Origin: a virus
IMG/VR virus record: IMGVR_UViG_3300042861_002114
Location: 1-63,405 of that record
DNA: 63,405 nucleotides
Direction: 5' to 3' (one strand)
Positions 26,801 through 33,915 of the stretch are shown in pieces. The position numbers and the translations under genes are program-made. The notes under the pieces were generated by a model, which saw only the letters and a list, made by a program, of their open reading frames with translations, was not told where the DNA came from and searched no databases. Position 1 is the stretch's first letter, and every line of letters begins with the position of its first letter.

Positions 26801-27297
26801 GGATCATCCTGAACGGCTTTAAATTTCCCTGCTGCGGCTCTGAGTTTATCGACTTTTTCTTGGGAGGGTTTATCCGGTATATCTGATTTGCAGTTTTTAT
26901 TCAACCCAATACAGGCTTTGCCACAATTGTAGGAGGTATTGCCACACTTAGGTTTTTCCTTCCTAACGGTCTTAGCTACATCGAATCGGTAGCAATACCC
27001 CTTTGAGTAGTCCTCCCACGCCACGGGGTCAACGTCGAGGCTGTCCGTTCGTTTCCAGGTAAACGGTTTGAAGGTAATGGAATCCCCGATTTCAAACTCA
27101 AAAACACGGGATCTAATGGCGTCCTTAAACCGTCCTTTAATGATGTTTTTGTTGCCTACTTCAAAATCCAGAACGATAACCGGAGAGTTGTAGGCAAATG
27201 GCATCGACAAGACTTGAGAAATACCAAGTTTCATCTGCACTTCTGTTGGGGCAGCATCAAAGCTAGGGGGATTTTGACGGTTTAAGGTAGTGACCAT
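23851..27297 (-). CDS. Giant polymorphic virion effector with C-terminal ADP-ribosyltransferase
   Basis: 1148 residues, the longest family member. Shared N-terminal domain (core MPFAYNSPVIVLDF), RTDS (83-86), RFDV (104-107) and the C-x6-C-x3-C-x6-C motif. A helical region ~180-280 is followed by ~500 residues of charged coiled coil and a ~80-residue beta-rich domain (~860-940, MMGGSSPAGYRIVDGGEVLKV). The C-terminal ~200 residues are an R-S-E ADP-ribosyltransferase: R1040 (HRGI), S1070 (ASWTS), and the intact ExE at 1118-1120 (EAE). VKQKA/VKQKS repeats (~965-985) form the linker. Size suggests that it must unfold to leave the head. It lies first in the effector series after the late promoter at 28269. 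Confidence 0.8.
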   Translation of the reverse strand: MVTTLNRQNPPSFDAAPTEVQMKLGISQVLSMPFAYNSPVIVLDFEVGNKNIIKGRFKDAIRSRVFEFEIGDSITFKPFTWKRTDSLDVDPVAWEDYSKGYCYRFDVAKTVRKEKPKCGNTSYNCGKACIGLNKNCKSDIPDKPSQEKVDKLRAAAGKFKAVQDDPIKKQEDNKLTPKPPETKPTLANEDKMRDTLKKAIAENELNKSLAETAYQKYHQYQNGLKNEAEGLSSRSIANLYQIPHATAVARINGLREAVGLGGSNAVSVDKELGGRINDLLNNGKQIKINSSGGQLKDQKKEPSQTTINADKKWSDFLESKNVTEKGLRKLDPETRKKITEEFENTRIEERAQESSRRKGLSLPEDPKPSPNSTGVKGAIAKSESNKTLDIVGLARESRANIASKDKEAVSKNLEQWKQVVSKLESGEGIPKDINLNEWEEMTDNLDRLGSGGNVEFKKITGSISRILNKADSLNPLTQENLEKAHPNFRPIMQRINKTVAKDYELFDKKQRVQKELNSLKQEKSYNEAVILNNSKQFRETAIDNNYNELRLLTMRNPNDMIEVRNPVSNLPERTVSIPTRINEINKDIRDLADDKKAVESSYRAKGEIAKLQTKIKDAESRATSLDGEIKALRESRGTESVLSEPKPASIPAVAQRAIAKTKTDKPPVKSVDQQYKDIIASSKDPKGTEEALSSALRGGIGDFERKNYNEYLTAIASETVPKGMGDYYQKQIDKYKPVIDAENFINERRQKAKAGDYETESEAGVYILDKLKQKGYKEHEYYDSPDYKMDYDKLKTVMKSMELPPPLSGNIPSKELKQTLTQGDKLLVKESTYSMMGGSSPAGYRIVDGGEVLKVNVKNVKTRVQGEYMGKPYKNEPSLALDTVTHVIRDGKRYKVDDSDSSPNDLKPDAPQSQKAVKQKSVKQKAVKQKTIKVQEVRSQEQESPLVPKEEIVKDAPKLIGDGTHEGTPKNAQEYYDAAVKTGKAMTMKEAEDTVAAVSGWSRNSSDIRNDQKKGKSNKKAELISDYVRNSTPYKGDIHRGIVFDSREEAMEWIKGDENRVLDNQNAHASWTSKETVAWVYTNPMMRKANKKLAGVIVSSVNKTGASIEKLSHYKESEAEILVAKDARHKVKSVTEKDGILYVETEEI

Positions 27298-27349
27298 TGT
27301 TTTTGAGAATAGATTTACCGAGTCTTTCTGTACGGGTGCAGGTCGGGGT

Positions 27350-27574
27350 TTACCAGTCTTCCGGCCCTTGAGCTACAAAACGTTTGGCACGTTCGCGTTT
27401 TTCCTCTTCTGTCAAATCGTCATAACTTCTTTTTGGATATTTCTTAGCCATTCTTTCATCAAATTCCTGCAATGTCTCCCCTTCCCCTAAAGCATCCTCA
27501 TCTTCGGATACAACAGCAGGAGGAACGGTTTTAATTTTCTTTTGTCCTTCAACAGCAGTTTTTTTGGCTTTCAT
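27350..27574 (-). CDS. Small charged protein upstream of the giant effector
   Basis: 74 residues, MKAKKTAVEGQKKIK then acidic and helical (EFDERMAKKYPKRSYDDLTEEEKRE). No family recognised. It ends 52 nt before the giant effector start. Like the 63-residue gene at 8816 it is a small, highly charged protein directly upstream of an effector, but the two sequences are not clearly related. A loading factor or scaffold-like role is possible. Confidence 0.55.
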   Translation of the reverse strand: MKAKKTAVEGQKKIKTVPPAVVSEDEDALGEGETLQEFDERMAKKYPKRSYDDLTEEEKRERAKRFVAQGPEDW

Positions 27575-27624
27575 AATTGATTTTCGTTTTTAATGCTAAT
27601 AGGTCTATTATACTTTGTTTTTGC

Positions 27625-27738
27625 TTAATTAAGTTTACTTCTACCAATATCAAAATGTGCTTGGGCGATCGCTAACTTCACCTGGATTTCTGTTGGCGGA
27701 GCATCGAATCTTAATTTTGTCCATAAAGTACAGATGTC
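27625..27738 (-). pseudogene. N-terminal relic of an effector
   Basis: Reads ...KLRFDAPPTEIQVKLAIAQAHFD before a stop at 27625, matching effector N-termini (FDAAPTEVQMKLGISQV). There is no start codon in frame and nothing of the remaining domain. It includes a HIP1 octamer at the same codons (LAIAQ) as intact members. Confidence 0.75.
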
Positions 27739-27801
27739 ATCTTTTATACATAAATCTTAGGGGTTACTACCTAAGCCTTGATTGACTTAGATAGTATAAA
27801 A

Positions 27802-28194
27802 TTAAATGTAAACACGGGAAGCAAACTCTAGCTCAATCGTGTCAAACAAGGTTTTCCCTGACACGGTAATTGGGGCAGTGGGTGTCACTTTTCGCAAGTA
27901 AGCACTATAAATAATATAGTTTGCAAAAGCCATGTTCGCACCGACTGGCTGATTGTCGATTAATTTTTGGACGTTTTGGGTTCTTTCGGATTCAAACGTA
28001 TCAAGATCATCGTCAACAGCACCCTGAATTGTTAGCGTCACGGATTTCTTTACAAGAGGGATAACCGCTATATCTCCCCCTTGATTTAATTTAACCTCAA
28101 GAGTTTCGTCGTCCCCGAACGAGATGTCTTCAGGCTTGAAGGCGTAATCCTTCCCGGCTCTTGTAATCTTGAAAAAACTAACAGGAATTGGCAT
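27802..28194 (-). CDS. Putative tail tube or head-tail protein
   Basis: 130 residues starting MPIPVSFFKITRAGKDYAF. The ATG at 28194 has an AGAAGGG ribosome site and is chosen over a GTG at 28224. Predicted beta-rich, with alternating hydrophobic strands (VKKSVTLTIQGAV, TLFDTIELEF), as in small tube or baseplate-like proteins, but no family was proven. It is the first gene after the 28269 late promoter element, which places it with virion genes. Confidence 0.5.
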   Translation of the reverse strand: MPIPVSFFKITRAGKDYAFKPEDISFGDDETLEVKLNQGGDIAVIPLVKKSVTLTIQGAVDDDLDTFESERTQNVQKLIDNQPVGANMAFANYIIYSAYLRKVTPTAPITVSGKTLFDTIELEFASRVYI

Positions 28195-28268
28195 GATAAA
28201 ACCCTTCTGATCAGAAGTTATCACTATAATTTTAAGGTTGGATTCTTATAGATCAACGGGACTTTGTA

Positions 28269-28291
28269 AAATAATTTCTATACAAGAAAAT
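28269..28291 (-). promoter_or_regulatory. Late operon promoter/operator element, copy 2
   Basis: Identical 23 nt to 20215-20237, with the TTTCT-n5-AGAAA inverted repeat; it ends 75 nt before the ATG at 28194, exactly the spacing of copy 1. Confidence 0.7.
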
Positions 28292-28608
28292 CACACCTTT
28301 TTTATTTCATTGATTTCTTAGTGAATAGACGGGAGGCAGCCCGTTTCAGTGGGCCTGGGTATCATTATGCCAAATCCTTACACATCAAGCCATTGTGAGG
28401 CTATTGTATCGTTCTACATTGGATACTGAGTCATCCATATAAAAGGACGGGGTTTTAAAGAAATATTCCAGGGATTCTCAAAAAGGGAGATGCAAATAGT
28501 CTGGTTTTACCATTCCCGACTACCTGATCTTTATTCAAAATCTGTCCAAATTTACCCTGAGCTACCTTCGCCCGATCTCACTTCTCCCTCAAGGTTGACT
28601 CTAATTTT

Positions 28609-28960
28609 TTTTGGTGTGACAGGTCATATCAAAATAAATTGTTTGGTGATGTGAGATTTTTTTGCCCTTAAAAATTCAGTGTGATCGGACACAACAGTTG
28701 CTATATACCCATACCCCAATACAACTCAGTAACTACATAGCGTTATAACCATATAGCTACTTGGTTATTTAGTAAAACATTCAAAAAATTGCTGTAATCT
28801 TTATGGGGGGCTTTATCTAGCCATTATAAAGGAATTCTTAAAATGGTATCAAGCTATGATACAAACAACGAGATAATGGCTGTCACACCAAAACATAATA
28901 GAAGATTAATACAAAACACTGTGATCAAAATTCAGTGTGATCAAATTCAGTGTGATCACA
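28609..28960. promoter_or_regulatory. Regulatory cassette A with TTCAGTGTGA repeats
   Basis: This ~900-bp gene-free region (28225-29099) contains ATTCAGTGTGATC at 28674, 28930 and 28945, the palindrome TGTGATCACA at 28951-28960, CACTGTGATC at 28917, and GTATCA-n5-TGATAC at 28846-28862. The block 28846-28940 matches 50287-50380 in reverse orientation with the same order of elements. It lies between divergent operons. Candidates are a replication origin with iterons or an operator region for a master regulator. The rest of the gap shows no gene. Confidence 0.65.
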
Positions 28961-29099
28961 GGTTAAGGTTATATTTTGGAAAGACAAATATACAGGGTCA
29001 CTAAAATGAGTGTGTAGCCTTTAAAGAAGAACACTCTCCTCCAGTAGATATAATGGCGGATTTTTTTTTTGAGGGAGGGAGGGGCCGGATTTTGCTATA

Positions 29100-29510
29100 A
29101 TGAAAACCCAGAGAGAAAGAATCTTTCCGGGGTGTCCCACAATCAAAAATAAAATCATGCCCCCGTCTCTAATCTCATCAAATCCACCGTGTCCGCATTG
29201 TGGATCTCTAAAACTGGAAGAGCAGAAAACCAAACCCCCTTATTACAAGAAACTGGTCTGCTTGGATTGTGACCAATTTGTGCGGTGGATACCTCGTCCA
29301 CAGGGAGTTGAGAAAACCCAGGAGGTACTCAACCAACTAGAATCAATTGAGAGGGCAAAACTAAGCCCGTGGCAGCGTGAGTTTGTAGAGAAGATGGTAG
29401 AAGTATGCAACGAAGCATTAGAGGCGGAGAAAGCCGTAAAATTGACCCCTCGACAAATTGATCAAATTGCCGAGTTATCCTTCCGAGTGGATTCTATGTT
29501 GAGAAGATAG
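29100..29510 (+). CDS. Zinc-ribbon protein
   Basis: 136 residues. CPHCGS and CLDC form a four-cysteine zinc ribbon with the FVRWIPRPQ continuation, as in a small family common in cyanobacteria and their phages. The C-terminal half is helical and ends SFRVDSMLRR, strikingly like HRLDSMLKR in the scaffold. A TATAAT overlaps the first ATG, so the start at 29157 (MPPSLISSNPPCPHCG) is an alternative. It is likely a nucleic-acid-binding or accessory protein. Confidence 0.6.
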   Translation: MKTQRERIFPGCPTIKNKIMPPSLISSNPPCPHCGSLKLEEQKTKPPYYKKLVCLDCDQFVRWIPRPQGVEKTQEVLNQLESIERAKLSPWQREFVEKMVEVCNEALEAEKAVKLTPRQIDQIAELSFRVDSMLRR

Positions 29511-29633
29511 CTACTAAGTCGCAAATCTTGATAAGTGGCGATCGCTAAATCTATCTAAAAACACGGGACAACGATTAGTTTTGGTAGTGTCATCCAAGTG
29601 CCAATTGTTACCGAGTTACCTTGACCCATACAT

Positions 29634-29656
29634 AGATTTACGTAGCCCGTAAATCT
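29634..29656. other. 9-bp inverted repeat in a gene-free gap
   Basis: AGATTTACG-tagcc-CGTAAATCT lies between the converging zinc-ribbon and portal genes (29511-29758). It is probably a weak terminator or protein site; nothing else was seen in this gap. Confidence 0.4.
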
Positions 29657-29758
29657 GGAACTGACAAAGATTTCTTGTGACGGTTTAGACAACTTAGTCA
29701 ACCCTAGTAAAATAAAATAGGTTGGCTAATTTGTATTCAGAAACTAATTAATTTTAAA

Positions 29759-31753
29759 CTAATCTAATTGAGCTTGGACATTGATTCTATTTGCTATATC
29801 TGTTAATATCTTTCCTTGATAAACTTCGTCAACTTCCTCTGAGTCTTCTACATCTTGGCGATATTGGTTTAACTCCGTAGGATCGCACTTCTCTACTCCC
29901 CCAAAACGATCTAATCCGGCATGGTAGTAATAGCAATCGCGCACTTCTTTTGGGGAATCAAAACCCAAAAAATACTTTGTTTCGTCAATCTCCCCTGTTG
30001 CTGTGTTAAGTTGCCGAACCTTCCAGAGACTTGGTGAGTTCGGGTTTTTGATGTAAACGTCGATTGCTTTCGCGTCCTCCGCGTGTCCGTAGCTGCGTCT
30101 AATATGCCCATACCCTGCCTTCATTGTTTTGTTATAGCGAAGATCCCCTTTGTCGTGAGTGACCCCAATAGATAGCCCGTGCCAATTAAGAACCCGTTTT
30201 ATTGGGGTGTAAGCAGCACTGTCCATTTGAGTTATAGGTTCTTCTTCAACAGGAGCAGGTTCTTCGGTGGGTGGGGCAGCTTCCTCTCCTCCTAACGCCC
30301 CCAGATCAAAACCACCGAGGGAGTTTGCTTGTTCTTCTGCTTTCTTCCTGGCTTCTTCCCATGCTTTTTGATCAATATTAAACTCTGGCCACCAATCGGA
30401 GTTAGAAGGTACTGTCCGAGCTTCGTTGGGCGTAATAAATCCGGCTTGAATCCCTGAAGCTAAGGCTTGAATATCAGATAAGCGTCCAGAGCGAAGATCC
30501 TCAATGGTCATTCTCAAAATTGAGGGATACTGCCTTTGATAGTCGTCGGGGATTTTGCCTTTTGTGGGGCCGTCTTTGGCTAAGAAGATATAGCGATCAA
30601 GAATAGCCGCACTAGGATCTAAATTCTCTCCCTGGTACTCTGCTACCGAGTTAGCGTAGTTTATTTGGGTTTCCTTGCCATCACGCCCTAACCCCCCAGG
30701 GCTTTCCCCCCAAACTATCGTGTGAGGCATTCCAGAGGCCCCCGTGACCCCATCCTTTTGTACTTGCACAAGTGAATCCATCCCGGCGAGGGGACGGGCG
30801 TTCCAGTTGAATTGTTCACGGGAGTCATGGAGAACCATGCCATATAAATCAAACATTAATCGAATTGATTTCATGGTTTGCTTAATAGCTGCAATACTTT
30901 CTTCATCAGATGCCATCATCAGTTCCCGTAGCCCTTCAAAAGAATGCTGTAAAACCGATTGGGTTTTAATCAATTCGCCTACTGCATTGAGTCCATTTGT
31001 ATAGTTTTTGTAATACTTCCAAACCTCGTCAAAGACACTCAACCCCCATCCATTATTGTAAGAAATCATCCAATCATCAGGCATTAATGCCCCATTAAAC
31101 CGGAGGATTCGAGACCGATGAATAAGGCGATCATCTTGCTTAGAGTTTGTTTCGTTAAACAGTAATTTTTGTTTTATTTGTTGGTCAATTGTTAGGATTT
31201 CATAATGTTCAATATCATCAAGGTCAAATATACTCGCAGCCGTTCTCACCGAAGGAGCAACTTGCCATCGGTGACGAACAATTAACCCAGAAATTGATTT
31301 AATCTTGCCTTCGTTAACAGGTTCGGAATAATGTCTCCCGTCATTAATCTTGAGAATAATAACTGTCCCGCCGTGAGAACGAGAGAACTGTAAGGCTTTT
31401 CTAAATTGTGATCTAGTTTTTAGTCTTTCGTGATAAGCATAGTAATCGCGGACTAATTTAGAACCCACCTTACTAGAGAAATCATCCCCCAAGGATAACT
31501 GCCACATCTTTTGGGTTGACGAAGATGGAAGGCTCCACGCTATCCGCTTTAAGATCGCGTCCGCCAAGCAATTCTCGACCTGTTGCTGGGAGAAAGGTTG
31601 GATTCTTCCCGTTACAGGGAGAGGATTTCGCATCGAATTTGCGTCGGCACTCTCCGCCAACGCTTGCATCATGACGCGAGAGTCTTCCCGATAACGGTTC
31701 GCAATCTCTGTGGTGGTTTCTTTTTTTGTTGTCTCGGATGATTGGGCGGTCAT
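29759..31753 (-). CDS. Portal protein (DUF1073-like) with C-terminal pyrophosphatase-like domain
   Basis: 664 residues. Residues ~20-490 have portal features of the DUF1073 group (RNPLPVTGRIQPFSQQQVE, RSHGGTVIILKINDG, SGMPHTIVWGESPGGLGRDG, LASGIQAGFITPNEAR). A Pro/Glu/Ala linker and QMDSAA (509-514) precede a compact domain (~519-615) with GYGHIRRSYGHAEDAKAIDVYI, LNTATGEIDETKYFLGF and SPKEVRDCYYYHAG. That pattern matches the inorganic-pyrophosphatase-like (InPase) domain of phage polyproteins. The portal forms the DNA channel; the extra domain may be cut off at QMDS. The last residues (QAQLD) also resemble the site. Confidence 0.8.
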   Translation of the reverse strand: MTAQSSETTKKETTTEIANRYREDSRVMMQALAESADANSMRNPLPVTGRIQPFSQQQVENCLADAILKRIAWSLPSSSTQKMWQLSLGDDFSSKVGSKLVRDYYAYHERLKTRSQFRKALQFSRSHGGTVIILKINDGRHYSEPVNEGKIKSISGLIVRHRWQVAPSVRTAASIFDLDDIEHYEILTIDQQIKQKLLFNETNSKQDDRLIHRSRILRFNGALMPDDWMISYNNGWGLSVFDEVWKYYKNYTNGLNAVGELIKTQSVLQHSFEGLRELMMASDEESIAAIKQTMKSIRLMFDLYGMVLHDSREQFNWNARPLAGMDSLVQVQKDGVTGASGMPHTIVWGESPGGLGRDGKETQINYANSVAEYQGENLDPSAAILDRYIFLAKDGPTKGKIPDDYQRQYPSILRMTIEDLRSGRLSDIQALASGIQAGFITPNEARTVPSNSDWWPEFNIDQKAWEEARKKAEEQANSLGGFDLGALGGEEAAPPTEEPAPVEEEPITQMDSAAYTPIKRVLNWHGLSIGVTHDKGDLRYNKTMKAGYGHIRRSYGHAEDAKAIDVYIKNPNSPSLWKVRQLNTATGEIDETKYFLGFDSPKEVRDCYYYHAGLDRFGGVEKCDPTELNQYRQDVEDSEEVDEVYQGKILTDIANRINVQAQLD

Positions 31754-31811
31754 TTTATATTAAAGTTATTGGTATTTTTTTGCAGAATTATCTTCAATTT
31801 TAAGGCATAAT

Positions 31812-31817
31812 TATAAT
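31812..31817 (+). promoter_or_regulatory. Possible -10 element of the plus-strand structural operon
   Basis: TATAAT, 29 nt upstream of the ATG at 31846, in the AT-rich divergent region 31754-31845. No good -35 at normal spacing, so an activator may be needed. Confidence 0.35.
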
Positions 31818-31845
31818 ATTGTTAATTTATATTTAATCTCAAAAC

Positions 31846-32502
31846 ATGACTTCTTCAATTGGCTCAATCAGCTATCCCGCTTCCCAACCCGACCTGGTAG
31901 TGACAATCCCCTTCAAAAAGGTGCGGAAACAAATTACCGAAGGGGGAGTAGTAAAAGATGTGTTAGAAGCCTGGGCAGATTTTGGTGGTGCGGTATCTCA
32001 AGTGAATACCATCACCATCACAGCCGGGAGTACGGGAAATGATTACTTGATAGGCATCAGTGATGGGACAAACGACGCTATTGTCTCCTATGTTCAACAA
32101 TCGGGAGATACTGCCACCGTAATTGCAGCAAGACTTTTAGAGGAGATTAATGGGGTTCCTTCCGCATCTGCTTTGGTTTCGGGAACGGCATCGGCCAACG
32201 TTTTAACCCTTACCTCTGACTTACCTGGGGTAACAATTACTTACGATGTAAGTGGGTCTACCACACCCGGAAATATTGTTGTGGCTCAAACTACAGCAGC
32301 TTCGGGAACCGCAAAAATGCGAAAAATAGGAGAGATAAAAACGTACTTCATTCTCCCTGTTGGTGGGCGGAATATTGCCGTGGTTTCACAAGTCGTTTTT
32401 TATGATGGTGCGAATCCTCCTGTTATTGTACGAACAGGCGCCGAAGCCAGCGCAAATCACCCCACAAGCATGGAGGCGATCTCCGCTTCTGTTAATGGGT
32501 AA
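31846..32502 (+). CDS. Virion surface or tail protein with Ig-like composition
   Basis: 218 residues, Thr/Ser/Ala/Val-rich and beta-stranded (TITITAGSTGNDYLIGISDG, SGTASANVLTLTSDLPGVTI). The central part resembles small repeat domains seen in phage decoration and tail proteins, and has the same style as the insert in the cement-like protein at 17730 (both with a 'TATVIAARLLEEIN'/'QAELQAGLLNAIR' helix). It is the first gene of the plus-strand structural block. Exact role unknown; a tail tube or decoration protein is plausible. Confidence 0.5.
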   Translation: MTSSIGSISYPASQPDLVVTIPFKKVRKQITEGGVVKDVLEAWADFGGAVSQVNTITITAGSTGNDYLIGISDGTNDAIVSYVQQSGDTATVIAARLLEEINGVPSASALVSGTASANVLTLTSDLPGVTITYDVSGSTTPGNIVVAQTTAASGTAKMRKIGEIKTYFILPVGGRNIAVVSQVVFYDGANPPVIVRTGAEASANHPTSMEAISASVNG

Positions 32503-33136
32503 AGTTTGCCGAGCTTGGGTAAAAGAATCAGGAGGCGAGTTGTACACCCCTCCTGATTTGGTGCTACCTTCTTCCATCAAGGTTGACGAAGAAAAAATCG
32601 AATTAAAATTAGCTGGTCATCCATTAGTTGCGGCATTGTGCAGAAAAAAACGATGGGCAATTACTCCCGAATTTCCAGACTTTACGCTCTTAGAGGCGAG
32701 GCTATCGGGGAATAGTGGGCAATTATCCCTCTCTGGTAATGCTTCAAAATACGATATTAAAATCCCTAAGCCAGATAGCGAGGCGATCGCTTATTACTTC
32801 CCAAACGCCGATAATAAATCGCCTCTAACAGTAGAATTAGTGGACAGGATTACGGGTCAATCTCAAATCGTGGTTGAAGAAGGTGGGAAAATCTATGCTT
32901 CTCCTAATCTTTCTGGGCAAACTGTAAAAATTAGAACGCAGGTGATTTACCATGAAGCGACACAAGAGCTACAGGAACCCATAGAAAAGTTAGATGCTCA
33001 TCTTGTCTTCAAAGAAGGGGAATCCTTAGATCGAAGATGGCGATATTTGGAGTTAAAACAATGTGAATTCGAGCCATTGTTTGGCAATAGAATCAAGTTA
33101 GTTAATTGGCAAGGTAGTCGGGAGGAGTGGCTTTAA
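32495..33136 (+). CDS. Hypothetical structural-block protein
   Basis: 213 residues from ATG 32495, which overlaps the preceding stop (ATGGGTAA) and is preferred to an upstream start that would overlap 140 nt. Beta-rich (LSGNSGQLSLSGNASKYDIKIPKP). No family recognised. It is translationally coupled to both neighbours. Confidence 0.55.
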   Translation: MGKVCRAWVKESGGELYTPPDLVLPSSIKVDEEKIELKLAGHPLVAALCRKKRWAITPEFPDFTLLEARLSGNSGQLSLSGNASKYDIKIPKPDSEAIAYYFPNADNKSPLTVELVDRITGQSQIVVEEGGKIYASPNLSGQTVKIRTQVIYHEATQELQEPIEKLDAHLVFKEGESLDRRWRYLELKQCEFEPLFGNRIKLVNWQGSREEWL

Positions 33137-33786
33137 TGTTACACTTCCGATTAAATTATCAGACTGGGGATTTCGTCTTGGTTTTCCCTGTGCCTATTAG
33201 AGAGTCTAGGAAACTATCTGCATATCTTTTAGACTTACGAAAGTCCATTGCAGGGCTTCACATTTACCCAGAGGAAATGGATGATTACCTTTTCCCTCGG
33301 TTTCGTTATCATTATTTAAAAATAGCCCATTTTTTTGAGTTTGATCCTGACCAATTAACTCAAGAATCACGCCATCATTTTTTTATAGCAACGGAGCCAA
33401 TCACCTATCGTGGGCAGCTAATCCCAGGTTTAAGTTTACTAGAACAATTATTAGGTTATAAATATCCCGAAGAGGGAACAGACCCCAAGGTACTTCCCCA
33501 GGAACCCATTACAACGGGAGATTTAGCACTTGATATTATCGCGGATGCTATCTTAATATTTAAAGTGGGAGGACTTGAGAATCATTACTCTTTAGACGAT
33601 CTGGCAAAGCTGTGTAAACAAGCAAATGATAGACTAAAACAGGCGGAGGAGTTAGCAAAAGGGGAAACAACGGGTGGGGATGAAAACTTGGAAAACGAAC
33701 CACTAGAGGATGATTTTGTTAAGGATAGGTCTAGGTTGTATAACTGGTTAATTAATTTAGGGGTAACTGTTCCTATGGAGTTTTAG
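33136..33786 (+). CDS. Hypothetical structural-block protein
   Basis: 216 residues starting MLHFRLNYQTGDFVLVFP. The ATG overlaps the upstream stop (TAATG) and has a strong GGGAGGAG ribosome site. Acidic C-terminal half. Not recognised; its position upstream of the terminase might suit a small terminase or packaging accessory, but no HTH was seen. Confidence 0.55.
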   Translation: MLHFRLNYQTGDFVLVFPVPIRESRKLSAYLLDLRKSIAGLHIYPEEMDDYLFPRFRYHYLKIAHFFEFDPDQLTQESRHHFFIATEPITYRGQLIPGLSLLEQLLGYKYPEEGTDPKVLPQEPITTGDLALDIIADAILIFKVGGLENHYSLDDLAKLCKQANDRLKQAEELAKGETTGGDENLENEPLEDDFVKDRSRLYNWLINLGVTVPMEF

Positions 33787-33801
33787 GTACGGAGTTTTAA
33801 A

Positions 33802-33915
33802 ATGGAAAGAATTGTTATATATCGTGAAACCAGACCATCTCCAAAGGGACGTATAAAAATTAAAATCACAATTGGTTACACAGGGAGGATGGGTGACAAA
33901 ACAAAGACAACATAG
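33802..33915 (+). CDS. Possible 37-residue basic peptide
   Basis: MERIVIYRETRPSPKGRIKI...; very basic; overlaps the terminase start by 23 nt in another frame and carries the terminase ribosome site. It could be a leader peptide coupling terminase translation, or chance. Confidence 0.3.
   Translation: MERIVIYRETRPSPKGRIKIKITIGYTGRMGDKTKTT

Noticed and set aside
28361-28460. Short ORF MPNPYTSSHCEAIV in the long intergenic region
   Set aside because: Only 20 codons, no ribosome site, interrupted by stops in a regulatory region.
32360-32494. Upstream extension of the 32495 gene
   Set aside because: It would overlap the previous gene by ~140 nt and its translation is not protein-like; ATG 32495 is coupled to the stop.
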